From Modicisalibacter radicis (GTDB lineage Bacteria; Pseudomonadota; Gammaproteobacteria; Pseudomonadales; Halomonadaceae), in assembly GCF_900961225.1 (NCBI RefSeq), contig NZ_CAAHFN010000098.1, forward strand, positions 152,378-216,377: DNA of 64,000 nucleotides, given 5' to 3'. The notes under the pieces are model-generated. The model searched no databases and was not told the origin of the DNA. It saw nothing but the letters and a program-made list of their open reading frames with translations. The translations under genes were made by a program, and so were the position numbers. Of the stretch, positions 17,393 to 26,724 are shown piece after piece (positions within the stretch are counted from its first letter, which is position 1; each line of letters begins with the position of its first letter).

Positions 17393-18007
17393 ATGTTAGC
17401 AATCGTCGCCTATGCCCTGGGCATCATGTACACGCCTGGGCCCGTGAACCTGCTCGGCCTGAATGCCGGACTCCATGGTCAGGCCAGGGCCTCACTGGGG
17501 TTCTACCTCGGGGTCGGAACGGCCTTGCTCATTCTGTTCCTGCTGTTCGGCTGGGCCGGTGCCGCCTGGGTACGCCCCGACATGCTCGCCGTGGTCGGTG
17601 CGCTGGGCTGCGGGTATATCCTTTACCTGGCCATCAAGATCGCCCGCTCGAGCATCGACCTGGGCGCCGTACGCCAGGCGCCGCGGGCGATGCGCTTTCG
17701 CGACGGCCTGATCATGCAACTGTGCAATCCCAAGGGCGTGGTGGCGACGCTGCCGATCGCCACCATCCAGTTTCCCGCCGTGGGTATCGACGGCGTCAGC
17801 CTGGTACTCTGGTCGCTCGGCCTGGCGATGCTGGCGGTCGGCGCGCCCGGCAGCTATGCATTGATCGGCGCCGTGCTCGGCAAGCGCGTCGAGAATCCCG
17901 GGATTCTCAAGGGCTTCAGCCTGGCGATGGCGGCGTTGCTCGCCGGCGTCGCGCTGTCCATCGGTTACGAGCACGTCTGGCTGCCGCTGTCGTCGGATCT
18001 GATGTGA
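17393..18007 (+). CDS. LysE/RhtB-family exporter
   Basis: This 204-residue inner-membrane protein has about six helices and the LysE family signature TPGPVNLLGLNAGLHGQ near the N terminus, followed by the QLCNPKGVVATLPI segment. Members export amino acids or related metabolites by proton antiport. It is coupled to the upstream AraC regulator. Its 3' end abuts a relic of another AraC gene in a different frame, suggesting a past deletion at the end of this gene; the length is nevertheless normal. Confidence 0.88.
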   Translation: MLAIVAYALGIMYTPGPVNLLGLNAGLHGQARASLGFYLGVGTALLILFLLFGWAGAAWVRPDMLAVVGALGCGYILYLAIKIARSSIDLGAVRQAPRAMRFRDGLIMQLCNPKGVVATLPIATIQFPAVGIDGVSLVLWSLGLAMLAVGAPGSYALIGAVLGKRVENPGILKGFSLAMAALLAGVALSIGYEHVWLPLSSDLM

Positions 18008-18008
18008 C

Positions 18009-18161
18009 TCGCCTGCGTGTATCGCGCGCCAGCTGCTCCTCGATACGGAGCGCAGCATCATCGACGCCGGCATGGAGGTCGGCTATTCGAGCCCCAGCCA
18101 TTTTTCCCAGGTGTTTCGCCGCGAGGTGGGGGTTACGCCCAGCGCCTATCGCCAGGCGTGA
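18009..18161 (+). pseudogene. AraC-family regulator remnant (C-terminal HTH only)
   Basis: A 50-codon open frame without a proper start encodes only the last helix-turn-helix of an AraC regulator: ARQLLLDTERSIIDAGMEVG, then YSSPSHFSQVFRREVG and VTPSAYRQA before TGA. The N-terminal sensor and first HTH are absent. It begins right at the lysE stop codon in another frame and cannot be translated independently in any obvious way. I interpret it as the residue of a deletion that removed most of a second regulator. Confidence 0.72.
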
Positions 18162-18203
18162 CGTGACGCTCATTGAATGGTGAAGACCAGGCCTAGTGAT
18201 GCC

Positions 18204-19136
18204 TCATCGATCGCTTGCCTCGTAGGGCGAGACGAGGCCCGCCTGCATGTCGGAGCCTCTCAATAGTTCGATAAAGGCGCGCAGGGCAGAGGGCACGTGA
18301 CGGCGTCCCGAGTAGTACAGCATCAGGCCGGGGTAGGGCGGGCTCCAGGCTTTCAGTATCGCCACGAGCTGGCCTGCTTCGAGCCGGTCGCGCGCCGTTT
18401 CTTCGGGTATGAAGGCGATTCCCAGCCCGGCGGCCGCCGCCTCGACCATCAGGTCGCTGTCATCGAGCGTCAACGCACCCGGCACGTCGATGGCGATTTC
18501 CTGGCCGTGGCGTGCAAATTCCCAATGGTAGCGTTTGCCGCTCGGCAGGCGCTGGCGTATGCAGCGGTGTCTATGGAGATCGTCCGGGACGCGGGGCTCG
18601 CCGAACCGGCGTAGATAGGCCGGCGCGGCCACGGCGAGAAAGCGGATCTCCTTGCTGATGCTCACGGCGATCATGTCCTGGGGTACCGCTTCGCCCAGCC
18701 GAACGCCGGCATCGAAACCCTGCTCTACGATATCGACGAGTCTCCCCTCGCTGACCAGATCGAGTTCCACGTCGGGATAGCGCGCCAGATAAGACGGGAC
18801 GACATGGGCCAGCAACAACCGGGCGGCGCCTTTGCTGGCATTGATTCGCAATGAGCCGCTGGGCTCGCCGCGCTCCTCGGCGAGCGAATCGAGCGTTGCA
18901 TCCAGCTCGCTCAGGGTCGGCGTGATGCGTGCAAGCAACTTGCTTCCGGTATCGGTGAGGGAAACGCTGCGCGTGGTGCGGTGCAGCAGTCGAACGCCGA
19001 GCTGCTCTTCCAGCTTGCGCATTCGGTGACTCAACGCCGAGCGCGATATGCCCATGAGATCGGCGGCCCTGCGAAAGCTGCGCTCGCTTGCTACTACCGA
19101 GAAGGCTTCCAGATCCGCCAGGGTGGGTTTCGTCAT
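18204..19136 (-). CDS. LysR-family transcriptional regulator
   Basis: This 310-residue LysR-type regulator carries the N-terminal winged HTH (DLMGISRSALSHRMRKLEE, then LLHRTTRSVSLTDTG) and a two-lobed effector domain. It is divergent from an SDR gene with 108 bp between and most likely controls it. It is clearly related to the LysR protein that faces the pdxI-like gene: both share RTTRSV, a VVPSYLARYP/IVPSFLAAYP segment, QDMIAV, and the YYSGRR/YYPGRR C-terminal motif, so the two are probably paralogues with similar logic. Confidence 0.92.
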   Translation of the reverse strand: MTKPTLADLEAFSVVASERSFRRAADLMGISRSALSHRMRKLEEQLGVRLLHRTTRSVSLTDTGSKLLARITPTLSELDATLDSLAEERGEPSGSLRINASKGAARLLLAHVVPSYLARYPDVELDLVSEGRLVDIVEQGFDAGVRLGEAVPQDMIAVSISKEIRFLAVAAPAYLRRFGEPRVPDDLHRHRCIRQRLPSGKRYHWEFARHGQEIAIDVPGALTLDDSDLMVEAAAAGLGIAFIPEETARDRLEAGQLVAILKAWSPPYPGLMLYYSGRRHVPSALRAFIELLRGSDMQAGLVSPYEASDR

Positions 19137-19244
19137 TGGTGAATTCTCTGCACTAAATCATCCCATCCTAGCCTACTTCTGGTTACCAATCGGTGGTGCC
19201 AACATGGGTCTTGCAAGCCAACTACGAAGGAAAGGAGCATTCCC

Positions 19245-20072
19245 ATGAGCAAGACATGGCTGATCACTGGCGCTTCCTCCGGCCTTGGCCGCCTGATGAC
19301 GGAAAGCCTGCTGGCCCGTGGCGACCGCGTCGTCGCCACGCTGCGCCAGGAGAGCGCGCTCGACGACCTTCAGCAGGCCCACGCCGACCGCCTCGCTGTG
19401 ATGAAGCTCGATCTCACCGATACCGTGGGCATCCGCGCCACCGTCGAGCGAGCCTTCGCCGGCATGGGCCGGATCGATGTCGTGGTATCGAACGCCGGCT
19501 ATGGTCTCTTTGGCGCCGCGGAAGAACTGGGCGACGAACAGATCGAGCACCAGATCGCCACCAACCTCACCGGTTCGATCCAGCTTATTCGCGCGGTATT
19601 GCCTCACCTGCGCGCGCAGGGCGGAGGACGGATCATGCAGGTCTCGTCCGAGGGCGGGCAGATGGCCTATCCGAATTTCTCCCTCTATCACGCCACCAAA
19701 TGGGGCATCGAAGGTTTCATCGAGTCGCTGGCCCAGGAAGTTGCGCCGCTGGGGATCGATTTCATCCTCGCCGAACCGGGCCCCACCGCGACCAATTTCG
19801 CCGCGGCGCTGGCGCACGCCGAGCCGATGGACGCCTATGCCGGGACGCCCTCGGGCGATGTACGCCGAGCCCTGACGGATGGCAGCTTCATGATCAAGGG
19901 CGATGCCGGCAGGACGGTTGCCGCGATGATCGCCGCCGCCGACCAGCCGAATCCGCCCTTGCGGTTGACGCTCGGCAGCACGGCTTATGCGTCGATCACG
20001 CGCGCGCTGACCGGGCGTCTCAGTGCGCTCGAGGCGCAGAGGGACGTAGCCTTCTCGGCGGATGCGGACTGA
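19245..20072 (+). CDS. Short-chain dehydrogenase/reductase (SDR)
   Basis: This 275-residue classical SDR has the NAD(P) motif TGASSGLG at residues 8-15, the VVSNAGYG strand, catalytic Ser in VSSEGGQ and the Tyr-x-x-x-Lys pair in YHATK. It probably oxidises or reduces a small alcohol or carbonyl compound; family members with this N terminus are often annotated only as oxidoreductases. An AGGAG site precedes the ATG. It is divergent from a LysR regulator, which is the probable controller. The substrate is unknown. Confidence 0.9.
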   Translation: MSKTWLITGASSGLGRLMTESLLARGDRVVATLRQESALDDLQQAHADRLAVMKLDLTDTVGIRATVERAFAGMGRIDVVVSNAGYGLFGAAEELGDEQIEHQIATNLTGSIQLIRAVLPHLRAQGGGRIMQVSSEGGQMAYPNFSLYHATKWGIEGFIESLAQEVAPLGIDFILAEPGPTATNFAAALAHAEPMDAYAGTPSGDVRRALTDGSFMIKGDAGRTVAAMIAAADQPNPPLRLTLGSTAYASITRALTGRLSALEAQRDVAFSADAD

Positions 20073-20274
20073 CGCTCTGCGGTTTTTATGCAGCGCGGTC
20101 GGCGCGGGGCGCGGGCAGGCAGCCCCGATTGACACCATTCCAGGCTGGGGTACGCTAAGCGCAGCGCCGCAAGGCGTCCCCGTCCGCGGAAAGGGCTGCG
20201 CCCATTACCACCCTCGATCTCAACCATACGGCTCCCAGCCTGACTGGCGGACACAGGCGCATGGAGGGAATCGT

Positions 20275-21516
20275 ATGACTTCGCTCTACCCGCGTGACGC
20301 CACGTCACATGGACGTTTCAATCTCGAACAGCAGCGCAAGCGCGCCAAGGAACTGCTCAAGGCGGCACGGGCCGACGACTCCGGGGCACTGGCGCGAATT
20401 CTTCGGTACATCCCGCCGCGCGAGTCGCCCTTGCAGCTCGCCGATGCCCAGTTCGTGATCGCTCGCGAGTGCGGCTTCCCCGGCTGGCGGAAACTCAAGG
20501 CGCATATCGAATCGCTCGATGCCGCACGGCGGCTGGCGAACGAACGCGGCGACCATGACAGGGCCACGCTGCACATTCGCTGTGGTTCGGATATCCAGCA
20601 CAGCCTGCGCACCGCCGGCTTCGAAGGCGATTTCCTCGAGTTCTCCGATCCCTTCTGCCTGGGCCCGCTGCACGACCTGCCTCCCGTGGAGCTGGTGCGT
20701 ATGCGGGCGCGCTTCCTGGCGGGAGTGTCCGGCATGACCGAGCGGGACGCCCGGGCCCGGCTGCACGAGAGCTATCACGTGCTGAACGACCTGGATCGCT
20801 ATGAACGGATAGTGCTGTGGTTCGAGCACGACAGTTACGACCAGCTCCTGCTCGCCTATCTGCTGCATCGCCTGCGGCTGGACCCACCCCGGGCCGGGGT
20901 CGAGCTGGTCGCCGTTGAATCGATTCCCGGCGTCGAGCGCTTCATCGGCATCGGTCAGCTTGCGCCGGACCTGCTGGCCTGGCTGTGGCGGCAGCGCCGA
21001 CCGGTGGAGGCGTCGTTGCTCGCGCTGGGCGCCAGGGCCTGGGCGGCACTCACCGCCGACACGCCGGAACCGCTGAAGGCTCTGGTCGCTACCGGCACCC
21101 CGGCGCTGCCGATGATGGAGCGAGCACTCGCCCGCCATCTGCAGGAGCTGCCCGCGCCCGATACCGGTCTGAGCCTGACGGAGCGGCTTACGCTAGAGAT
21201 CGTCCGCGACCACGGCCCCCTGCCGGTCGGCAAGACGTTCGCTTACCTGATGCGCGAGTACGAGCCGCTTCCCTACCTGGGGGATCTGATGTTCTGGTGG
21301 CTGCTGCAGCCGCTGATCGTGGCGCCCCGGCCAGCATTGGCGATCAGTGAAGCCCACGAGGAATGGCCTCACCGCCGCCTCGGCCTGACCGGTTTGGGGC
21401 ATGACATCCTCGCGGGAAGCCGTCACTGGCTGGACTATGCCCCTGGCGGACGGTGGGTCGGCGGGATACGGATCGCGCCGCTGACGGGAAGCGACCCGAC
21501 CAGACATGCGCAATGA
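20275..21516 (+). CDS. DUF1835-domain protein
   Basis: This 413-residue soluble protein begins with a short helical region (RKRAKELLKAARADD, then FVIARECGFPGWRKLKAHIE) seen at the start of many such proteins, followed by a DUF1835 domain around residues 98-220 (LHIRCGSDIQHSLRTAGF, FCLGPLHDLPP, VLWFEHDSYDQLLLAYLL) and a C-terminal winged-helix-like part. The biochemical function of the family is not known. GGAGG stands 7 bases before the ATG; the longer upstream frame has no site. It appears monocistronic. Confidence 0.82.
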   Translation: MTSLYPRDATSHGRFNLEQQRKRAKELLKAARADDSGALARILRYIPPRESPLQLADAQFVIARECGFPGWRKLKAHIESLDAARRLANERGDHDRATLHIRCGSDIQHSLRTAGFEGDFLEFSDPFCLGPLHDLPPVELVRMRARFLAGVSGMTERDARARLHESYHVLNDLDRYERIVLWFEHDSYDQLLLAYLLHRLRLDPPRAGVELVAVESIPGVERFIGIGQLAPDLLAWLWRQRRPVEASLLALGARAWAALTADTPEPLKALVATGTPALPMMERALARHLQELPAPDTGLSLTERLTLEIVRDHGPLPVGKTFAYLMREYEPLPYLGDLMFWWLLQPLIVAPRPALAISEAHEEWPHRRLGLTGLGHDILAGSRHWLDYAPGGRWVGGIRIAPLTGSDPTRHAQ

Positions 21517-21622
21517 GCTGAGCGCGGGCAGCGACAATGGACCGTGCCGTGTCATTATCGGGCCGTTCATTCGCCTGCTAGTCTGATTTGCACACCCTAT
21601 CGAAGCCATAGGCAGGCCACTC

Positions 21623-21979
21623 ATGATTCACGACCCCAACGGGCGCATCTCGCTGCACCCGCACGACCGGCGGGTGCAGGTCTGGGCCGGCGATGCACTG
21701 ATCGCCGACACTCGCAATGCCATCGAACTGCGCGAAACCGGCTATCCGCCCCGGCAATACTTGCCACGGGAGGATGTGGCCATGCAGCGCCTGACCCGCA
21801 CCGACAGCGTGACCCATTGCCCGTTCAAGGGCGATGCCAGCTACTACGCCATCGAGCTCGATGACGATACGCTTGCCGATGCTGCCTGGAGTTACGAGGC
21901 GCCGTTCGAGGCCGTCGCGGCTATCCAGGGAAGGCTGGCGTTCGATTCGCCAGCGATCGAGGAACAGCTCGGCGATTGA
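21623..21979 (+). CDS. DUF427 protein
   Basis: This 118-residue protein matches DUF427, a small beta-rich fold of unknown function. The typical pattern is visible: RVQVWAGDALIADT near the N terminus, ETGYPPRQYLPREDV in the middle, then THCPFKGDASYY and AAWSYEAPFEAVAAIQGRLA. The protein is probably cytoplasmic. The ribosome site is weak. It follows the DUF1835 gene by about 105 bases and converges on the RND efflux pump gene; no functional link is evident. Confidence 0.88.
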   Translation: MIHDPNGRISLHPHDRRVQVWAGDALIADTRNAIELRETGYPPRQYLPREDVAMQRLTRTDSVTHCPFKGDASYYAIELDDDTLADAAWSYEAPFEAVAAIQGRLAFDSPAIEEQLGD

Positions 21980-22018
21980 ACCCGTCGGGTCGGAAGCCAT
22001 GCCTGCCGGAGGGCTCCC

Positions 22019-25000
22019 TCACGCCCGGTACTCGCCGCCCACCGGCTGGGCGATGGCCTGTGGCTCGCTGTGGCCCCGCTCGACCAGCTTGCGCAGCGCC
22101 ACGTAGAACACCGGGGTCAGGAACAGCCCGAACAGGGTCACGCCGAGCATGCCGGCGAACACCGTGATGCCCGTGATCGAGCGCACCTCGGCACCCGCGC
22201 CGGACGACAACACGAGCGGCACGGTGCCGGCGATGAAGGCGACCGAAGTCATGACGATTGGCCGCAGGCGCAGACGGCTGGCTTCCAGCGCCGCCTCGAC
22301 GATGCTGCGCCCCTGCATCTCCAGTTCGCGGGCGAACTCGACGATCAGGATGGCGTTCTTGCACGCCAGCCCCATCAGCACCACCAGCCCGACCTGCACG
22401 AACACGTTGTTGTCGCCACTGGCCAGCCAGACTCCGAATAGCGCCGAGAGCATGCACATCGGCACGATCAGGATCACCGCCAACGGCAGTGTCCAGCTTT
22501 CATAGAGCGCGGCCAGCACCAGGAACGCCAGCAGCACCGCCAGCGGGAACACCACCAGTGCCGCGCCGCCCTGGGTGGATTGCTGGTAGCTCAGGTCGCT
22601 CCAGCCGATCCCCATCCCTGCCGGCAGGGTCTGTTCGGCGAGTGCCGTGACCGCGGCCATCGCCTCGCCCGACGACATCACGCGCGGATCGGCCTCGCCC
22701 AGCAGATCCGCGGCGGGGTAGCCGTTGAAGCGGATCACGGGGTCCGGGCCATAGGTCTGGCGGATGTCGACCATGGAGCCCACCGGCACCATCTCGCCCG
22801 CGGCGTTGCGCGTGCGCAGGTTGGCGATGTCCGACACGTCGTCGCGGAACGGACCGTCCGCCTGCGCGATCACCTGCCAGGTGCGACCGAACATGTTGAA
22901 GTCGTTGACGTAGGCGGAGCCGAGGTAGGTCTGCAGGGTGTCGAACAGCTCGGTCAGGGGCACGCCCTGCGCCTTGGCTTTCTCGCGGTCGACATGGGCG
23001 TCGAGCTGCGGCACGTTGGCCTGGTAGCTGCTGATCGGATAGCCGAGCCCCGGTGTCTGCGCCGCCGCGCCCTGGAACGCCTGCACGGCGTTCTGCAGCT
23101 TGCCGTAGCCCAGTCGCGTGCGGTCCTCGACGAACAGCGACCAGCCCGAGCCGTTGCCCAGTCCCTGGATCGGTGGCGGCATGAACGCGAAGGTGAAGCC
23201 TTCCTGGATCGTCGCGAACTTCTGGTTGAGCTCGGCGGTGATCTCCTCGGCCGTGCGCGAGCGCTCGCTGAAGGGATCGAGGGTGAAGAAGACCACTCCA
23301 TTGTTCGGCGTGTTGGTGAACTGCAACGGGTTGAGGCCTGGAAACGCGACTTCGCTGGCGACCCCATCGGTCTCGTTGGCCAGCGCCGCCATCTTCTTGA
23401 GCACCTCGTCGGTGCGCTCGATCGAAGCGCCCTCGGGCATCTTCACGCCGGCGATCACGTACAGCTTGTCCTGCACCGGAATGAAGCCCGCGGGCACGGT
23501 CTTGAACATCAGGCCAGCGCCCACCAGCAGCACCGCGTAGACCAGGAACACGGCGCCGCGACGGCCGAGCGTGTGCGACACGGCACTCTCGTAGCGCGAG
23601 GAACTGCGGTTGAAGAAACGGTTGAACGGGCGGAACAGCCAGCCGAAGAGCCGGTCGATCAGTCGCGAGGCCCGGTCCCTGGGCGCGTCGTGCGACTTGA
23701 GCAGGATGGCTGCCAGGGCCGGCGACAGGGTCAGTGAATTGATTGCCGAGATCACCGTGGAGATAGCGATGGTGACGGCGAACTGCTTGTAGAACTGGCC
23801 GGTGACCCCGGTCAAGAATGCCATCGGCACGAACACCGCGCACAGCACCAGCGCGATAGCGACGATCGGCCCGCTGACCTCCTTCATCGCCAGGTGCGCG
23901 GCCTCCAGCGGCGTGGCGCCGAGCTCGATGTGGCGCTCGACGTTTTCGACCACCACGATGGCATCGTCGACGACGATGCCGATCGCCAGTACCAGGCCGA
24001 ACAGCGTCAGCGTATTGATCGAGAAGCCCAGCACGTAGAGCACCGCGAACGTTCCCACCACCGAGACCGGCACCGCCAGCAGCGGAATGATCGAGGCGCG
24101 CCAGGTCTGCAGGAACAGGATCACCACCAGCACCACCAGCAGCGTGGCTTCCAGCAGCGTGGCGACGACCGACTCGATCGAGTCGCGAACGAAGATCGTG
24201 GTGTCGTAGATCGACTCGATCTCGACCCCGGGCGGGAGCGAAGGGCGCAGCTCAGCCATCTTGGCGACGACGTTGTCGCGGATCTCCAGCGCATTCGCGC
24301 CCGGCGACTGGAAGATACCGATGGCAGCGGCATTCTTGCCGTCGAGGCGCGCACGCAGCGTATAGTCGCCGGCGGCGAGCTCGATGCGGGCGACATCGGC
24401 CAGGCGCACCAGCTCGCCGTCGGCACCGGACTTCAGCACGATATCGCCGAACTCCTCGGCGGTCTCCAGCCGGCCCTTGGTGTTGATCGGCAGCAGGAAA
24501 TCGCTGCCGTTCGCCATCGGCTCGGCTCCGAGCTGGCCGGCGGAGACCTGGACGTTCTGCTCGCGCACCGCCCGCAGCACGTCGCTCGCTGTCATGCCGC
24601 GCGCGGCGATGCGGTCGGGGTCCAGCCACAGGCGCATCGCGTAGTCGCCGCCGCCGAAGAGTTGCGCGTCGCCGACGCCGTTGATCTTCGCCAGTTCGTC
24701 CTTCACGTGCAGCCGCATGTAGTTGCGCAGGTACAGCGAGTCGTAACGACCGTCGCTGGAGGTCAGGTGCACCACCATCAGGAATACCGGCGACTGCTTC
24801 TGCGTGGTGATGCCCTGGCGGCGCACGTCCTCGGGCAGCCGCGCCTGCGCCTGGGCCACGCGGTTCTGCACCCGTACCGCGGCCTCGTCGGGGTCGGTGC
24901 CGGGCTTGAACGTCGCGGTGATCTGCAGCACGCCGTCGGAGCCGGCAACGGACTTGATGTACATCATGTCCTCGACGCCGTTGATGGCTTCCTCGAGTGG

Positions 25001-25195
25001 CGTCGCCACGGTCTCGGCGATCACCTTCGGGTTGGCGCCGGGATACACGGTGCGCACGACCACCGACGGAGGCACTACCTCGGGATATTCGCTGATCGGC
25101 AACAGTGGCAGCGCGATCAGGCCGGAAATGAAAATGACCAGCGACAGCACCGCGGCGAAGATCGGCCGGTCGACGAAAAACTTGGCGAAGTCCAT
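22019..25195 (-). CDS. RND multidrug efflux pump inner-membrane subunit (HAE1 family, MexF-like)
   Basis: This 1058-residue proton-driven exporter has the full HAE1 layout: twelve helices and two large periplasmic loops. It starts MDFAKFFVDRPIFAAVL; the proton-relay aspartate pair is in GIVVDDAIVVVEN in helix 4, and the second half carries GLACKNAILIVEFA. The opening region (LPISEYPEVVPPSVVVRTVY) is closest in my memory to MexF/OqxB-type pumps. GGAG stands 9 bases before the ATG. It follows the adaptor gene by 63 bases; no outer-membrane channel gene is nearby, so a TolC-like partner from elsewhere is expected. Confidence 0.95.
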   Translation of the reverse strand: MDFAKFFVDRPIFAAVLSLVIFISGLIALPLLPISEYPEVVPPSVVVRTVYPGANPKVIAETVATPLEEAINGVEDMMYIKSVAGSDGVLQITATFKPGTDPDEAAVRVQNRVAQAQARLPEDVRRQGITTQKQSPVFLMVVHLTSSDGRYDSLYLRNYMRLHVKDELAKINGVGDAQLFGGGDYAMRLWLDPDRIAARGMTASDVLRAVREQNVQVSAGQLGAEPMANGSDFLLPINTKGRLETAEEFGDIVLKSGADGELVRLADVARIELAAGDYTLRARLDGKNAAAIGIFQSPGANALEIRDNVVAKMAELRPSLPPGVEIESIYDTTIFVRDSIESVVATLLEATLLVVLVVILFLQTWRASIIPLLAVPVSVVGTFAVLYVLGFSINTLTLFGLVLAIGIVVDDAIVVVENVERHIELGATPLEAAHLAMKEVSGPIVAIALVLCAVFVPMAFLTGVTGQFYKQFAVTIAISTVISAINSLTLSPALAAILLKSHDAPRDRASRLIDRLFGWLFRPFNRFFNRSSSRYESAVSHTLGRRGAVFLVYAVLLVGAGLMFKTVPAGFIPVQDKLYVIAGVKMPEGASIERTDEVLKKMAALANETDGVASEVAFPGLNPLQFTNTPNNGVVFFTLDPFSERSRTAEEITAELNQKFATIQEGFTFAFMPPPIQGLGNGSGWSLFVEDRTRLGYGKLQNAVQAFQGAAAQTPGLGYPISSYQANVPQLDAHVDREKAKAQGVPLTELFDTLQTYLGSAYVNDFNMFGRTWQVIAQADGPFRDDVSDIANLRTRNAAGEMVPVGSMVDIRQTYGPDPVIRFNGYPAADLLGEADPRVMSSGEAMAAVTALAEQTLPAGMGIGWSDLSYQQSTQGGAALVVFPLAVLLAFLVLAALYESWTLPLAVILIVPMCMLSALFGVWLASGDNNVFVQVGLVVLMGLACKNAILIVEFARELEMQGRSIVEAALEASRLRLRPIVMTSVAFIAGTVPLVLSSGAGAEVRSITGITVFAGMLGVTLFGLFLTPVFYVALRKLVERGHSEPQAIAQPVGGEYRA

Positions 25196-25258
25196 GGGAC
25201 ATTACTCCATCGTCGGCCCGGGCCTTGCCCCGAGCCGGAGACACACGTCATGCGGTCG

Positions 25259-26458
25259 TCAATGAGCCGCTGAGAGATCCATCGAAGGCTTGGAATCGCG
25301 CATGGCGACGCCTTGCGCGGCCACCGGCATGCCGGGGAAGAAGATCCGCTGCACGCCGTTCACCACGACGCGATCGCCGCTTTCGAGCCCGGACTCCACC
25401 ACCCGCAGGCCATCGACCATGCGGCCGGGCTGGATGTCCTTGCGTACCGCCAGTCCATGCTCGTCCACGACGTAGACGAACTTGCGATCCTGATCGGTCA
25501 GTACCGCCTTGTCGTCGATCAGCAGCGCCCGGTCGTCGCTGCCGCCGCGCAGCTGCACGCGGGCGAACATGCCCGGGGCGAAGTGGCCGTCGCGGTTGTC
25601 GAGTACGGCACGCATCAGGATGGTGCCGGCCGCCGTGTTCAATTGATTGTCGACGAAGTCCACCTGGCCCTCGTAGGGGTAGCCGCTGTCCGTGGCCAGG
25701 CCGATCCGCACCGGCGTACGCTCGTCACGCGAACTGCGACGCTCGCCGGAACGGGCCAGCGCGTCGTAACGCAAATAGCTCTGCTCGTCGGCGTAGAAGT
25801 GCACATGAACCCGATCCATCGACACGATGGTCGTCAGCGACGAGGCTTCGGATACCAGGTTGCCGGCGGTGACCAGCGCGCGGCCGGTGCGCCCGGCGAT
25901 CGGCGCGCGTACCTCGGTGTAGGCCATGTTCAGGCTAGCCCTCGCCACCCCCGCCCGCGATGCCAGCACCTCGGCCGCCGCTTGTGCAGCGGTGGCGCGG
26001 CGCTGGTCGAGTTCCTCGCGGGCGATGGCGCGGCTCCTGGCCAGGGTCTCGGCCCTGGCCACCTGGGCGCGGGCCAGTTCGGCATTCGCCTCGGCGCGCT
26101 CGAGATCGGCTTCGGCCCGGTCCAGCTCCGCCTGGTAGGGGCGCTGATCGATGACGAACAGCACATCGCCTGCCTCGACCAGTTGCCCTTCGGTGTAGTT
26201 GATGCGTTCGATGTAGCCGTCGACGCGCGGGCGCAGCTCGACCGTTTCGACCGCCTCGACATGACCGGTGAATTCGTCCCAGTAACGCACATCCTGCACC
26301 AGCACTTCGGCCACGCTGACCTCGGGCGGCGGCGGGGCCTGCTGGGTACTTTCCGCCTGGGTGTCGCAACCCGCGAGCAGGGCCAGCCCCAGCAGTGCGG
26401 GAATCGTCAGCGTCGCGCGCGATGAACGCAACGAATGGAACATCTTGTGGACGTTCAT
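25259..26458 (-). CDS. RND efflux periplasmic adaptor lipoprotein (MexE/AcrA-like)
   Basis: This 399-residue membrane-fusion protein has a signal peptide with lipobox LAGC at Cys31, so it is anchored to the inner membrane by lipid. It then has the barrel-sandwich lipoyl half-motifs (ELRPRVDGYIERINYTEGQL and RAPIAGRTGRALVTAG), a long helical hairpin rich in Ala, Glu and Arg around residues 115-185, and the beta-barrel domain. GAGG is 7 bases before the chosen ATG. It forms an operon with the RND pump and is divergent from a LysR regulator. Confidence 0.93.
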   Translation of the reverse strand: MNVHKMFHSLRSSRATLTIPALLGLALLAGCDTQAESTQQAPPPPEVSVAEVLVQDVRYWDEFTGHVEAVETVELRPRVDGYIERINYTEGQLVEAGDVLFVIDQRPYQAELDRAEADLERAEANAELARAQVARAETLARSRAIAREELDQRRATAAQAAAEVLASRAGVARASLNMAYTEVRAPIAGRTGRALVTAGNLVSEASSLTTIVSMDRVHVHFYADEQSYLRYDALARSGERRSSRDERTPVRIGLATDSGYPYEGQVDFVDNQLNTAAGTILMRAVLDNRDGHFAPGMFARVQLRGGSDDRALLIDDKAVLTDQDRKFVYVVDEHGLAVRKDIQPGRMVDGLRVVESGLESGDRVVVNGVQRIFFPGMPVAAQGVAMRDSKPSMDLSAAH

Positions 26459-26611
26459 GGGCGGGCCTCTATGAAGGAGTCGCTTATCGGTACCAGCGCC
26501 AGCCGGCTCGTGGCGGGCATAGAGTCGCCGTGTCCCCGGTTGCGGAAATGATCGCCGGGGTACGGAGAAAATCGACAATCGGCGTGGATGAAGCGAGAGA
26601 TTAAATCGGTT

Positions 26612-26634
26612 AACCCGACTTGATTAGTCGGGTT
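26612..26634. promoter_or_regulatory. Inverted repeat, candidate LysR operator for the RND operon
   Basis: Perfect 9-base arms AACCCGACT and AGTCGGGTT flank a 5-base centre in the 266-bp divergent region between the adaptor gene and the LysR gene. Its position fits a site bound by the LysR protein to control one or both promoters. The binding partner is inferred from position only. Confidence 0.6.
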
Positions 26635-26724
26635 TGGAGGGAAATACTGTTCCAGTGGCGGGATAGTCCGTGTGCCCGTTGCCCGGCGGTACTCCTCAGG
26701 ACCATGCACGGCAAGGACAACACT

